Shown in pieces: positions 35,336-44,496 of a stretch of DNA of 64,000 nt. The position numbers were made by a program, and so were the translations under genes. The notes under the pieces were generated by a model. The model saw nothing but the letters and a program-made list of their open reading frames with translations, was not told the DNA's origin and ran no database searches. Within the stretch, counting starts at the first letter, position 1; each line of letters begins with the position of its first letter. The stretch covers positions 1-64,000 of the forward strand of contig DATEMU010000003.1 in the NCBI GenBank assembly GCA_035275405.1, in the 5' to 3' direction. The stretch is from Phycisphaerae bacterium (GTDB taxonomy: Bacteria > Planctomycetota > Phycisphaerae > UBA1845 > UTPLA1).

Positions 35336-36673
35336 TTGAAAAATGGATCGAAAGACGGCGGCGGAATGGGCGGCGACTCCAATCGCGGCGGCGGCCTGCC
35401 CCCACCCGGCGGCATGAAGCGTCGCCGGGCGAGCACGTGCAGCTTCTGCGGCAAGACGCATCGCGAGGTCGGCCCGATGGTCGAGGGGCCGAACGACGCG
35501 TACATCTGCTCGAACTGCGTCGACCTGTGCCACAACATCATCCGTCAGGAGAAGCGCCGCTCGACGGGGCTTCGCCCGCTGTTTCACAAGATCCCCACCC
35601 CCCGGGAGATCATGGAATTCCTCGAACGCTACGTCGTCGGCCAGGAATACGCCAAGAAGACACTCTCGGTGGCCGTACACAACCACTACAAGCGCCTGAC
35701 CTACGCCGAGCGGACCGAAGCGGAAGACATTGAGATCGACAAAAGCAACATCCTGTTGATCGGTCCGACCGGCTCGGGCAAGACGCTGCTGGCCAAGAGC
35801 CTCGCCCGGTTGCTCGATGTGCCCATCGCCATCGGCGACGCGACGACGCTCACCGAGGCCGGGTATGTCGGCGAGGACGTGGAGAACATTCTCCTCCGCT
35901 TGCTGCAGTGCGCCGACTTCGATCTGGAGTCCGCCCAGCGCGGAATCGTCTATATCGACGAGATCGACAAGATCGCGCGGAGCGCGGGCAATGTCTCCAT
36001 CACTCGCGACGTATCGGGCGAAGGCGTGCAGCAGGCGCTGCTCAAGATGCTCGAAGGGACGATCGCCAACATCCCGCCCCAGGGCGGCCGCAAGCATCCC
36101 GAACAGCAGTACATCCAGATGGACACGTCGCAGATCCTCTTCATCTGTGCGGGGACCTTCTCCGGCGTCGAGGAGGTCATCAAGCGCCGCATCGGCGGCA
36201 AGAACATCGGCTTTGCCAGCGAGGCCAACGGCGAGGAGGAATCCGCCAACGCCCGGTCCGAACTGTTGCACCAGATCGCGCCGGAAGACCTGATCGAATC
36301 CGGCATGATTCCCGAGTTCGTCGGCCGCCTGCCGGTCGTGGCGACCCTCGGCCCCCTCGACGAAAAGGCGATGGTTCAGGTCCTGACGGACCCGAAGAAC
36401 GCCCTGTGCCGGCAGTATCAGAAGATGTTCGAGCTCTCCGGCAGCACGCTCGAATTCACCGACGGCGCGCTGCACGAAATCGCCAAGAAGGCCCTCAAGC
36501 GCGACACCGGCGCCCGCGCCCTCCGCGGCGTCGTCGAGGATTTGATGATGGACATCATGTTCCACCTCCCGGAGGAGAACATGCGCGGTCATTACGTCAT
36601 CACCGAAGCCATCGCCCGCGGCGATGAGCCCGTCATGGACGCTCGAACGGCGCTGCGCAAAGAATCCGCCTGA
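35336..36673 (+). CDS. clpX: ClpX, ATP-dependent Clp protease unfoldase subunit
   Basis: 445 residues from a TTG at 35336 (GAAGGAAA box before it). The zinc-binding domain has a CSFC pair and a CSNC pair (near residues 35-60). Walker A GPTGSGKT lies near residue 142, Walker B VYIDEIDK near 204, and a sensor-2-like segment ([13 protein letters not shown]) near 395. ClpX unfolds tagged proteins and feeds ClpP. clpP is not adjacent. The N-terminal Gly-rich 20 residues are extra. A terminator follows after about 180 bases. Confidence 0.97.
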   Translation: MKNGSKDGGGMGGDSNRGGGLPPPGGMKRRRASTCSFCGKTHREVGPMVEGPNDAYICSNCVDLCHNIIRQEKRRSTGLRPLFHKIPTPREIMEFLERYVVGQEYAKKTLSVAVHNHYKRLTYAERTEAEDIEIDKSNILLIGPTGSGKTLLAKSLARLLDVPIAIGDATTLTEAGYVGEDVENILLRLLQCADFDLESAQRGIVYIDEIDKIARSAGNVSITRDVSGEGVQQALLKMLEGTIANIPPQGGRKHPEQQYIQMDTSQILFICAGTFSGVEEVIKRRIGGKNIGFASEANGEEESANARSELLHQIAPEDLIESGMIPEFVGRLPVVATLGPLDEKAMVQVLTDPKNALCRQYQKMFELSGSTLEFTDGALHEIAKKALKRDTGARALRGVVEDLMMDIMFHLPEENMRGHYVITEAIARGDEPVMDARTALRKESA

Positions 36674-36854
36674 GGGCGATCCTGCCAAAACCCGTTGAAT
36701 GAGCCAGCGTCCGCTTTCGTTGCGATGAAAGTGCGGACGTTGACGATCGGGCGATTTAACTCCCGTCCCGCGGTCGCATTTCATCAATTTCTCGGACCGC
36801 CGGATCGCCCGTCATCGACTTGAGATAAATCGTAGAATTGACTCGCTTACGTTT

Positions 36855-36898
36855 GCGGCTGGCCGATAGTAATGACGAAGCCGGCCGCTGTTTTTTTT
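36855..36898 (+). terminator. Intrinsic terminator downstream of clpX
   Basis: gcggctggc (36855-36863) pairs with gccggccgc (36880-36888), a 9-base-pair stem with one G-T wobble and a 16-base loop, followed by tg and eight T residues (36891-36898). It ends the clpX transcript; a further weak palindrome (36709-36741, cgtccgc...gcggacg) lies upstream. Confidence 0.85.
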
Positions 36899-36926
36899 GA
36901 AGGCCCGCTGCCCCTCGGAGGCGCCC

Positions 36927-37115
36927 ATGGAAGCTACTACCTCTACTGCTCCAACCGTGATGATGATCTGCCCGAACTTGAAGTGCCGGAAGGTCTTGCA
37001 GGTCCCCGCGCAATACCGCGGTCTGCAGGTCCGGTGCCACTATTGCAACATGACGTTCGCCGTACCGACGGGGAAGGCGAATGAGAAAAGCGGCGGCGAG
37101 GGGAAGGATCAGTAG
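36927..37115 (+). CDS. Small zinc-ribbon protein
   Basis: 62 residues with a two-Cys-pair zinc ribbon: ICPNLKCRKVLQVPAQYRG (CPxxxC) and VRCHYCNMTFAVP (CxxC), similar to MJ0042-type zinc fingers. A GGAGG box lies 5 bases before the ATG at 36927. A frame extending to 36897 is less likely. The function is unknown; the ribbon may bind nucleic acid or a protein partner. It follows the clpX terminator, so it has its own promoter. Confidence 0.8.
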   Translation: MEATTSTAPTVMMICPNLKCRKVLQVPAQYRGLQVRCHYCNMTFAVPTGKANEKSGGEGKDQ

Positions 37116-37154
37116 AGCAAGCTCACGTCCAGAAATCGGCGGGCAGTGCCCGCC

Positions 37155-38228
37155 CTACGTTATTTTCAATTCCAACGGCGCCGGCTGCGTGGCCGCCTTG
37201 ATGCTGACCTGACCCGCAAGGCGGCGGACGTAGTTCATGACCGCCTCCTGCGTGGCGGCGTCGGTCTTCTCGAAAACATCCGCCGGAGTGCCCTCGTCTC
37301 CGCTCGTGCGGATGAAGACGTTGACGGGAATCTCGCCGAGAAACGGCACGCCGACGCGCTCGGCTTCCGCTTTCGCCCTGCCCCGGCCGAAGAGGTCGTA
37401 TTCCTTGCCGGTATCGGGGGCCTTGAAGTAACTCATGTTCTCGACGATGCCGAGGATGGGGACATTGAGCTGCTGATACATCCGTAGCGCCTTGATCGAG
37501 TCGAGCAGCGCGACGGCCTGCGGCATGCACACCACGACCGCCCCGGTCATGGGGATCGACTGCGCCAGCGTCAGCGGGACGTCGCCGGTGCCCGGCGGCA
37601 GGTCGATGATCATGTAATCGAGTTCGCCCCAGTCGACCTGGTCGAGGAATTGCTTGAGCACGCCGTGGACCATGGGCCCGCGCCAGATCACGGCTTTTTC
37701 GGGATCGACCATGAAACCCATCGACATCACCTTAAGACCGGCGGCTTCCAGCGGCATGAGCTTCTCGCCGCGGACGCGGGGCTTTTCGTGTTGCAGCCCG
37801 ACCATCATGGGGATCGATGGTCCATACACGTCGGCGTCCAGCAGGCCGACCTTCGCTCCCTCGCGGGCGAGACCGACGGCGGAGAGGACCGCGATCGTCG
37901 ATTTTCCGACGCCGCCCTTGCCCGCGCCGACGGCGATGACGTTTTTGACTCCCGGCAGGCGCTGGGAGAGGTTGGGCGTCGCGCGGACCTGCGCGGACCA
38001 TTCGATCTCGACGGCCGCCGCGCCGATCTTCTTTAATTCGCGCTCGACGTCCTTTTGGATCTGGTCCTTCATCGGGCAGGCGGGCGTGGTCAGCTCGATA
38101 CCGATCTTGACGCGATCGCCGGACAAGTCGACGCGCTTGACCATGTTGAGCGTGACGAGGTCCTTGCCGAGTTCGGGGTCCTTGACGCCGCGCATGGCGG
38201 TCGTGACTTGGTCGTTGGTGATATTCAT
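37155..38228 (-). CDS. mrp: Mrp/NBP35-type Fe-S carrier P-loop ATPase
   Basis: 357 residues. An N-terminal MIP18/DUF59 domain (VKDPELGKDLVTLNMV) is followed by the P-loop VGAGKGGVGKSTIAVLSA near residue 100 and by DADVYGPSIP, IIDLPPGTGD and ENMSYFKAPDTGKEYDLFG. Family members assemble or transfer Fe-S clusters. The CxxC pair that many Mrp proteins carry after ENMSYF is absent (APDT). The ATG overlaps the stop of the secreted repeat-protein gene by one base (TAATG). Confidence 0.93.
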   Translation of the reverse strand: MNITNDQVTTAMRGVKDPELGKDLVTLNMVKRVDLSGDRVKIGIELTTPACPMKDQIQKDVERELKKIGAAAVEIEWSAQVRATPNLSQRLPGVKNVIAVGAGKGGVGKSTIAVLSAVGLAREGAKVGLLDADVYGPSIPMMVGLQHEKPRVRGEKLMPLEAAGLKVMSMGFMVDPEKAVIWRGPMVHGVLKQFLDQVDWGELDYMIIDLPPGTGDVPLTLAQSIPMTGAVVVCMPQAVALLDSIKALRMYQQLNVPILGIVENMSYFKAPDTGKEYDLFGRGRAKAEAERVGVPFLGEIPVNVFIRTSGDEGTPADVFEKTDAATQEAVMNYVRRLAGQVSIKAATQPAPLELKIT

Positions 38229-39496
38229 TAGATTCCCGAAAGTATGGCGTCGACGAAGGGTTGCAGGTCCGCCGTGGTCACGGAACCGCTCGCGTTGAGA
38301 TCGCCGCGGAGGAGGCTGCAACAGGGACATGATAGCGCGGCGGCGGGCGGGTCGAGCAGGGCGAGGACAAATCGATCCACATCGTCGAAGTCGGTCGCGC
38401 CGTCGCAATTCATGTCGCCCGGCATCTGCGCGAACGAGGGGCAGTCGAGTTCGGAGATAAAGAGGGAGGATTCGCCATTCGCCGCGGTAAAGAAACCGCC
38501 GGTAAAGACGTCCGAATCGGAAACGGCCAGCGCGCGGACGCTGTCGTTCGTTCCTTCACCGATCGCGAACCAGCCGGCGCCATCCCAATAGGCGATATGC
38601 GCGGCCGTCACGCCGCCCGCCGTCGTAAAGGAGCCGCCCGCGTAAAGCCGGCCGCCGATGGCCGCGAGGGCGAAGACGCTGTCGTTCGTTCCGGTCCCGA
38701 GCGCGTGCCATCCATGGCCGTCCCAGCGAGCGATATTGTTCGCCGGTGTGCCGGTCGCGGAAATAAAATCGCCGGCGACGATCAAATCGCCGTTGTAAGT
38801 TGCCAAAGCGTAGACATAGCCGCCGATCCAGCCGTAATAGGGCGTCAGATTCGCGCCGTCATACTGCGCGATGCCCATCGCTGGTGAGTGATTGACCTGA
38901 GTAAACGATCCGCCGACAACGAGCACGCCGCCATATTCCAGAAATGCGTACACATATGGAAATGCACCGCCGGTTATGCCTTGACCGAGCGGCGCCCAAT
39001 TGAACCCGTCCCACCGAGCGATGCTTCCGATGTTCGTGAACCAGCCTCCGATAAAGAGTTCGCCGTCGAAGACGCGAACCGCGCGGACGGTTGCGTTGAC
39101 GCCGCCGCCAAAAGCAGCCCAGGCGTTTCCGTTCCACGCGGCAACGCGGTTGACCGTGAGCGCACCAGCATTGGAAAAATTGCCGACGGCGATCAATTGA
39201 CTCTCAAAAACATCGAGCCCGAAGACCGGCCCGTTTACGCCGGTCACCAGGGCCGACCAACTCGTCCCATCCCATTTCGCAATGTTGCCGACAGGCTGCC
39301 CGCCGGCAAGGGCAAACTGACCGCCGACGAAAAGCGCGGGGCCATTGCCGTCGTCGTAAATCGCCAGTGCATGGATGGGCGCATTGGTGCCGGGCGCGAG
39401 GTCGCCAAATGACCAATCGGGTTCGCAATCTTGCCCGACCGCACGGCCCAGGGACAAGAGAAGCTCGATGGCCGCGATCACGAAAGCGTTTCGCAT
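38228..39496 (-). CDS. Secreted repeat (propeller-like) protein with dockerin-like tail
   Basis: About 422 residues. A signal peptide (AFVIAAIELLLSLGRAVG) is followed by about seven repeats of 40 residues with the pattern (V/A)xGxFxxAxGxxxxNIAxWDGxxWxALGxG, for example NIAKWDGTSWSAL and NIARWDGHGWHAL, a delta-60/kelch-like propeller. The C-terminal 70 residues have two Ca-binding-like loops, PGDMNCDGATDFDDVDRF and GDLNASGSVTTADLQPF, which form a dockerin-like module; they are split by a CPCCS linker. Probably extracellular and possibly scaffolded. The ATG at 39496 fits the signal peptide. Confidence 0.8.
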   Translation of the reverse strand: MRNAFVIAAIELLLSLGRAVGQDCEPDWSFGDLAPGTNAPIHALAIYDDGNGPALFVGGQFALAGGQPVGNIAKWDGTSWSALVTGVNGPVFGLDVFESQLIAVGNFSNAGALTVNRVAAWNGNAWAAFGGGVNATVRAVRVFDGELFIGGWFTNIGSIARWDGFNWAPLGQGITGGAFPYVYAFLEYGGVLVVGGSFTQVNHSPAMGIAQYDGANLTPYYGWIGGYVYALATYNGDLIVAGDFISATGTPANNIARWDGHGWHALGTGTNDSVFALAAIGGRLYAGGSFTTAGGVTAAHIAYWDGAGWFAIGEGTNDSVRALAVSDSDVFTGGFFTAANGESSLFISELDCPSFAQMPGDMNCDGATDFDDVDRFVLALLDPPAAALSCPCCSLLRGDLNASGSVTTADLQPFVDAILSGI

Positions 39497-39547
39497 GATG
39501 CCAGTGTACCGCACGAGGCGGGGCGAATCCAAGAGTTGCGACGCGCG

Positions 39548-40051
39548 TTATTCGCCGACATCGTCGGGCGTGTGCGGCACCCCGCATCGGCGGGCCATGG
39601 CCTTGAGGCGTTGATAGTGGTCCGCGCCCTCCTCCGCAAGTTCCTGGAAGAGCGCACGAAGATGCGCCGGGGGAATGATCTTGGCGTGGTGCGCATAAAA
39701 GGCCGCGGTCTTGCGCTCGGTCTGGAGAATCATGCGCATGGCCTCGTGGAAGGAGGCCTCGTCGCGAACATCGAGCAGACGCGTGCCGGTCACGACGAGT
39801 TCCTTGTCTTCGGGAGTCAGCACGAAGTCGGCCTGCGGATACATCTCGGCGAGGAGCGCTTGCAGACGCTGTTTGTGGCCCTGTTCCTCGTCGGCCATCT
39901 CGGCGAATTCGCGGCGGTCCTGCGGGTTCGGCGCCTTCTCGGAGAGGACGAGATAGCGATAGGCGGCGACGGTCTCACCGTAGGCCCCGATGGCCAGGAG
40001 CTTGTCGGGCCCGCGGCCTTGCGCGGCATCGGGAGTGGGGTCTTCGGACAT
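39548..40051 (-). CDS. Rubrerythrin/ferritin-like diiron protein
   Basis: 167 residues with paired E...ExxH motifs: GAYGETVAAYRYLVLSE, FAEMADEEQGHKQRL, MILQTERKTAAFYA and ELAEEGADHYQRL, matching a four-helix diiron bundle. No rubredoxin tail is present. Such proteins reduce peroxide or store iron. It is divergent from bipA, sharing about 120 bases. Confidence 0.88.
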   Translation of the reverse strand: MSEDPTPDAAQGRGPDKLLAIGAYGETVAAYRYLVLSEKAPNPQDRREFAEMADEEQGHKQRLQALLAEMYPQADFVLTPEDKELVVTGTRLLDVRDEASFHEAMRMILQTERKTAAFYAHHAKIIPPAHLRALFQELAEEGADHYQRLKAMARRCGVPHTPDDVGE

Positions 40052-40173
40052 GGCATTATTCTGCCCTAACGATCAGTCAAGAGCAATTCCAACATCACGC
40101 GATTCGCCAAAGTGAAAGATCTCGCTTAGAATTGCGGGGCTGAACACATTGCCATTCAACAGGAAAACACACC

Positions 40174-41982
40174 ATGCAGTTTCGCAACCTTGCCATTATC
40201 GCCCACGTCGACCACGGGAAGACCTCGCTGGTCGATTGCCTCCTGCGCCAGTCCGGTACGTTCCGAGAAGGGACGATGACCGGCGATTTGATTATGGACT
40301 CCAACCCGCAGGAGCGCGAGCGGGGCATCACCATCTTCGCCAAGAACTGCGCGATTCACTACAAGGATTACAAGATCAATCTCATCGACACGCCCGGTCA
40401 CGCGGACTTCGGCGGCGAGGTCGAGCGCGTGCTCAAGATGGCGGACGGGTGTTTGCTGGTGGTCGATGCCTTTGAAGGCCCGATGCCGCAAACTCGGTTC
40501 GTGCTCAAGAAGGCGTTTGAGTATCACCTCAAGCCGATCCTGGTCATCAACAAGATCGACCGCCCCGACGCGCGGCCCAAGGAAGTCCTCGACGAGACGC
40601 ACGACTTGTTCATCGATTTGGGGGCCGATGAGCACTGTCTGGAGTGGCCGGTGATCTACTCCAGCGCGAAGCTCGCCTTCGCGAGGCGGCATCTCTCGGA
40701 CAAAAACGAGGACATCGCGCCGCTTTTCGAGGAGATCATCCGCAGCGTCCCGCCTCCGACCGGCTCCGAGAGTGCGCCGGTACAGATGCTCGTCGCGTCG
40801 CTGGACTATTCCGACTACGTCGGACGGATCGCCGTCGGCCGGGTCTTCAACGGCGTGCTGCGCAGCGGACAGGAACTGATGCTGATTTCGCGCACCGGTC
40901 ACCGCAGCAAAATCAAGATCGACACCCTGTTCACTTACGAAGGTCTGGGGCGCAAGAAGACCGACGCCGCGGTCTCCGGCGATATTGTGGCGGTCACGGG
41001 CATTCCCGACGTGGGCATTGGCGACACGATCGCCGATGCGGATGACCCGCATCCTCTGCCGATCATCCCGGTGGACGAGCCGACGCTCACGATGGTTTTT
41101 TCCGTCAATACATCCCCGTTCGCGGGGCGCGAGGGTGAATTCCTTACGACGCGGCACGTCCGCGACCGGCTGATGAAGGAGTTGCAATCGAACGTCGCGC
41201 TGCGTGTGGAGGAGATGCAGCAAAAGGACAGCTTCCGCGTATCGGGTCGAGGACTTTTGCACTTGGGCGTCTTGATCGAGACGATGCGCCGCGAGGGTTA
41301 TGAACTCATGGTAGGCAAGCCCAAAGTGATCTACCGCGAGATCGGCGGGAAGAAGTGCGAGCCGGTCGAGTACCTGGTCGTGGATGTCCCCGCCTCCGCG
41401 GCCGGCTCGGTGATCGAACTCGTCGGCGGCCGGCGCGGCGAGATGCTCAAGATGGACACGAAGGAAAATATGTGCCACCTGGAGTTCACGATCCCCGCCC
41501 GCGGGCTGATCGGCCTGCGCACGCGGATGCTGAACGCGACGCGGGGCGAGGCGGTCATGCACCATTCATTCTACGAGTACGAGCATTTGCGCGGCTCGAT
41601 CCCGACTCGCCACGCCGGCGTCATGGTGGCGATGGAAACGGGGCGCGTGACGGCGTTCGCCCTGGAAAATCTGTCGGATCGGGGGATGATGTTCGTGAAG
41701 CCCGGCGACGAGGTCTACAAGGGCCAGGTGGTCGGCGAGCATTGCAAGGACGATGACATCGATGTGAACGTCGCCAAGCTGAAGAAGCTGTCGAACATCC
41801 GCGTGGCGTCTGCGGATAAGACGGTCGTGCTCAAGCCCGCCCGGGAGCTTTCGCTGGAGGCGATGCTCGAATTCATCGAGGATGACGAGTGGGTCGAGGC
41901 GACGCCGAAGAGCTGCCGAATGCGTAAACGGATACTCGATCCGGTAGAGCGCAAGCGGGCGAACCGGGCGGCGGAAGAATAG
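40174..41982 (+). CDS. bipA: Ribosome-associated GTPase BipA/TypA
   Basis: 602 residues with EF-G-like GTPase motifs: [18 protein letters not shown] (G1), [26 protein letters not shown] (G3) and [10 protein letters not shown] (G4). It has the BipA-specific C-terminal region. BipA assists 50S assembly and stress adaptation. The ATG follows CAGGAAAACACACC closely enough to be used. A single-gene unit. Confidence 0.97.
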   Translation: MQFRNLAIIAHVDHGKTSLVDCLLRQSGTFREGTMTGDLIMDSNPQERERGITIFAKNCAIHYKDYKINLIDTPGHADFGGEVERVLKMADGCLLVVDAFEGPMPQTRFVLKKAFEYHLKPILVINKIDRPDARPKEVLDETHDLFIDLGADEHCLEWPVIYSSAKLAFARRHLSDKNEDIAPLFEEIIRSVPPPTGSESAPVQMLVASLDYSDYVGRIAVGRVFNGVLRSGQELMLISRTGHRSKIKIDTLFTYEGLGRKKTDAAVSGDIVAVTGIPDVGIGDTIADADDPHPLPIIPVDEPTLTMVFSVNTSPFAGREGEFLTTRHVRDRLMKELQSNVALRVEEMQQKDSFRVSGRGLLHLGVLIETMRREGYELMVGKPKVIYREIGGKKCEPVEYLVVDVPASAAGSVIELVGGRRGEMLKMDTKENMCHLEFTIPARGLIGLRTRMLNATRGEAVMHHSFYEYEHLRGSIPTRHAGVMVAMETGRVTAFALENLSDRGMMFVKPGDEVYKGQVVGEHCKDDDIDVNVAKLKKLSNIRVASADKTVVLKPARELSLEAMLEFIEDDEWVEATPKSCRMRKRILDPVERKRANRAAEE

Positions 41983-42034
41983 CCATTCGTGGCGCGGGTG
42001 GCGGTGGGGCCAATCTGTTCGTATAATTGAGTGT

Positions 42035-42280
42035 ATGACCGTAGCTCTTCCGGATAACGTGTTGCGGCAGGCCGGACTTGATGAGCGACAGGCAAGGATC
42101 GAGTTTGCCTGTTGGCTATTTGATTCCGGGCGAGTGGATCTTTGGCCAGCCGCCCAGATGGCAGGATTGGCGCGGGTGGAATTTGAGGCCGAACTATTGA
42201 AACGCGGCATTGCGATATACCGCTACAGCGAAGTGGACTTCGTGCAAGACATGGCGACAGCCGAGAAGCTCGGTCTATAG
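42035..42280 (+). CDS. UPF0175 family antitoxin-like protein
   Basis: 81 residues matching UPF0175: ARIEFACWLFDSGRVDLWPAA at about residues 20-40, then AGLARVEFEAELLKRGIAIYRYS and DFVQDMATAEKLG. These small winged-helix-like proteins pair with DUF3368 PIN toxins. The following gene (42311-42576) is a broken DUF3368-type toxin, so this may be an orphan antitoxin left after decay. Confidence 0.85.
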   Translation: MTVALPDNVLRQAGLDERQARIEFACWLFDSGRVDLWPAAQMAGLARVEFEAELLKRGIAIYRYSEVDFVQDMATAEKLGL

Positions 42281-42310
42281 CACCGTCGCCACCATCAATC
42301 AGGGCTCCTT

Positions 42311-42576
42311 GTGCTCGCCGTCGTCAGTGATACCTCACCACTCCGATGCCTCGCTCATGTCGGTCAATTGGCACTGCTCGAACGACTTTTTACTTCGGTC
42401 GTAATCCCTCCAGCCGTCCTGGAGGAATTACGAAATGCCCTGCGAGGAGACGTTTCGGATGCCGTATTGAAGGTGTCGTGCGTTTGATGATGGACTCTCT
42501 TCGGACAACCGGTGGGTTTTATGTCTCGGACGCGCTTCGTCGTAATGTGCTGCAGCAATGCGGCGAAGCGATTTGA
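42311..42576 (+). pseudogene. DUF3368-type PIN toxin, truncated and frameshifted remnant
   Basis: The GTG at 42311 starts a PIN-like N-terminus (VVSDTSPLRCLAHVGQLALL, then VIPPAVLEELRNAL) that stops at 42485-42487 after about 58 residues. The C-terminal signature of the family, MMDSLRTTGGFYVSDALRRN, follows in another frame from 42487 to the stop at 42576. About 60 middle residues, which carry the second set of acidic active-site residues, are missing. The toxin is therefore inactive, having suffered a deletion and frameshift. Confidence 0.75.
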
Positions 42577-42591
42577 TAGACCCTGAAACGA

Positions 42592-43356
42592 ATGTCCAAC
42601 ACCGTCGGCATTCTCTCTACGGTCCGCCGATCAGATCGAGCGCTCGCCGAACAAGTCTCGACGTGGGAATCGTTGGAGTTCGGCGTCGCCCATAGTTCGG
42701 TGAGCTTTCCAACGGTTCTCGGCGCCAATCAACTTCGGGATGCCTGGCTCGTGGAGGTGGATGCGGCGACGGCATACGAGCGGGCCGAGACGTATTATCG
42801 CGAACGCAACCTGACGTGCCTTGCCTGGACGCCGGCAGTGGATCAGGCGATGGAGCCAATAGAGGCGCTGCTCATGCCAAAGGGCTGGCGGCGAGTGGAC
42901 TCCCTGGCCATGCACATGACCGACTGGAGCGCGCTGGACGCCCCTTCAGACCAGGCGATCCGCGTATTGCCGGCACGGGCGATGCCAAAGGCCCTTCGGC
43001 GCAGCTTGACCGAATCAGGGGCGAGTGAGGAAGAGACCAACGCCGCCTTCGAGCGCTTGAACGATTCGAATTACGACGCCTTCGTCGCCATGTCGGGAGA
43101 CCAGCCCGTCGGTCGCGCGGCGTATCTGGAGGTCGGCGACATCGGCCGCCTGGCGGAGCTCTTCGTGGCGCCGGCCCGGCGCGGACAGGGCATCGGCCGC
43201 GGCCTGCTTTTTCATGTCATGCAGCTTGTGCGCCGGCTGGGGCCGCGGGCCTTTGTTGCGAGCGTCCCCACCGGGGACGATCCCGGCGCGTCTTTTCTGC
43301 AACGCACCGGGTTTTCCCAGGCGGGCACGCTCACGCAATTTGTTCGACCGACCTGA
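42592..43356 (+). CDS. GNAT-family N-acetyltransferase
   Basis: 254 residues. The C-terminal half holds the acetyl-CoA motif: ELFVAPARRGQGIGRGLLFHVM with R-x-x-G-x-G-R, then FVASVPTGDDPGASFLQRTGF. The N-terminal half is a poorly conserved GNAT-like lobe, so this may be a double-GNAT protein. Substrate unknown. It directly follows the toxin remnant. Confidence 0.85.
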   Translation: MSNTVGILSTVRRSDRALAEQVSTWESLEFGVAHSSVSFPTVLGANQLRDAWLVEVDAATAYERAETYYRERNLTCLAWTPAVDQAMEPIEALLMPKGWRRVDSLAMHMTDWSALDAPSDQAIRVLPARAMPKALRRSLTESGASEEETNAAFERLNDSNYDAFVAMSGDQPVGRAAYLEVGDIGRLAELFVAPARRGQGIGRGLLFHVMQLVRRLGPRAFVASVPTGDDPGASFLQRTGFSQAGTLTQFVRPT

Positions 43357-43362
43357 TCGCGA

Positions 43363-44130
43363 TTACCGCGACGCGCCCATCGTTTTCGTCGGCTCGTCAG
43401 GGCCACTGGCCGTCCACTGGCGGCCGAGGTCTTTGATTGACTTGGCCGGAGGGATTTGCGGAACCTGGAAGCCGTACGACTTTCGGCGCTGACGGATGGC
43501 GTCCGTCGAGATGCCGAACTGCGCGTCGCGCTTGCTGATGAGCTTCGGATCGATCTGGTTGTCGCCGTTGGCCGACCACATCAGGATCGGTTCGCCCATG
43601 GGGATCGGCGTCGAGGGGTCCGGCCAGGTATGCCACGTCTTGCCCCACGTCGTAATCAAACCCGGGAAGATCGCGTCGCCCTGGTTGGGCATGTCCGCGG
43701 CGATGAGTTGCCCGGAGAGGATCTCGTAGGCGTGCGGGTGCCAGTACTTCTTCTCTTCGTCCGGCAGCTTGCGATAGGTCTCGTCGCTGACGATGTACTC
43801 GGTACCCAGCATCTTGGGAGTGCCGCCGCGCGCGTCGTAGATCACGCACTGATGCAGATCGCCGGCCACCGGTGCGCAATAATGATGTGCCTCGATCTGG
43901 AAGTTGGGATTCTCCTTGGCGACGTGGAACGCGCACAGGTACAGGTGCATCTTGTCCACCGGCGCCCAGTTCGCCGCGTTGCGGCCGCCGTGGTCATGAC
44001 CGGCATGAGGGTCCGGCGATTTGTCGTCCGCGGAAATCGCTGCCGGTCGGCCCAGAAGCGTCGCCAGCGCGAAGCCCGCCGCAACGCCGACGCCGACAAG
44101 TCCTGCTTTGCTGAGTAAAAAGCCTCTCAT
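43363..44130 (-). CDS. DUF1264 (OBAP-like) secreted protein
   Basis: About 255 residues from the ATG at 44130 (AAGGA 8 bases before). A twin-hydrophobic signal-like segment (AGLVGVGVAAGFALATLLG) is followed by a His-rich linker (DPHAGHDHGGRN), then DUF1264: MHLYLCAFHVAKENPNFQIE, HHYCAPVAGDLHQCVIYDA, LGTEYIVSDETYRKLPDEEK and YWHPHAYEILSGQLIAADMP. DUF1264 occurs in plant oil-body-associated proteins and bacterial stress proteins. A metal-linked role is possible given the His/Cys content and the adjacent efflux island. Confidence 0.85.
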   Translation of the reverse strand: MRGFLLSKAGLVGVGVAAGFALATLLGRPAAISADDKSPDPHAGHDHGGRNAANWAPVDKMHLYLCAFHVAKENPNFQIEAHHYCAPVAGDLHQCVIYDARGGTPKMLGTEYIVSDETYRKLPDEEKKYWHPHAYEILSGQLIAADMPNQGDAIFPGLITTWGKTWHTWPDPSTPIPMGEPILMWSANGDNQIDPKLISKRDAQFGISTDAIRQRRKSYGFQVPQIPPAKSIKDLGRQWTASGPDEPTKTMGASR

Positions 44131-44496
44131 ATCGTCCGTCCTTTCTTCTAATAAATGCCGCTGCCCGCCCACCGTGCCCGAACACGGGGCTCGCTGAAAA
44201 CGATAACTCATGCATCAACCTTCGAAAAGTAGGCTATCTGTGCGGGTGGCATCTGAAGCTCCCTGAAGGAGTAGCCTGCTCGTGTAAGACATGGCCAATG
44301 TGAAAGTTAGCACAGGGTGTCGGACGAGCGGAGAGAGAGTGACGATGCCGCGGGGGTCGGTATAAATACCGATGAATTACAATCGCAGAATATTGAAGCT
44401 GACTATTGCGAGGACCAATGTCGGGCGGTGTAATGACCTGCCACATTGCGGTTTCTGGCGCGTGAAAGTCCTGGTGCCCCTTCGGAGGATCAAATC
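44131..44496. other. Divergent intergenic region with the system-1 promoter
   Basis: 366 bases between the DUF1264 gene (minus) and the paralogous secreted protein (plus). The right end holds the promoter described at 44400-44434 and the ribosome-binding site GGAGGATC before the ATG at 44497. A weak palindrome (aggctatctg... agtagcct, 44230-44277) is also present. No gene is seen. Confidence 0.6.
44400..44434 (+). promoter_or_regulatory. Sigma-70-type promoter with conserved TGACTATTGCG element
   Basis: -35 TTGCGA (44406-44411), 17-base spacer, -10 TGTAAT (44429-44434; one mismatch to TATAAT). The 11 bases tgactattgcg (44400-44410) and the -10 region recur at exactly the same distance (97 bases) before the start of the paralogous gene at 51887. 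The rest of the two upstream regions is not conserved apart from the -10 GTGTAAT and a GGTTTC block at matching positions, so the element is probably functional. Confidence 0.75.
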
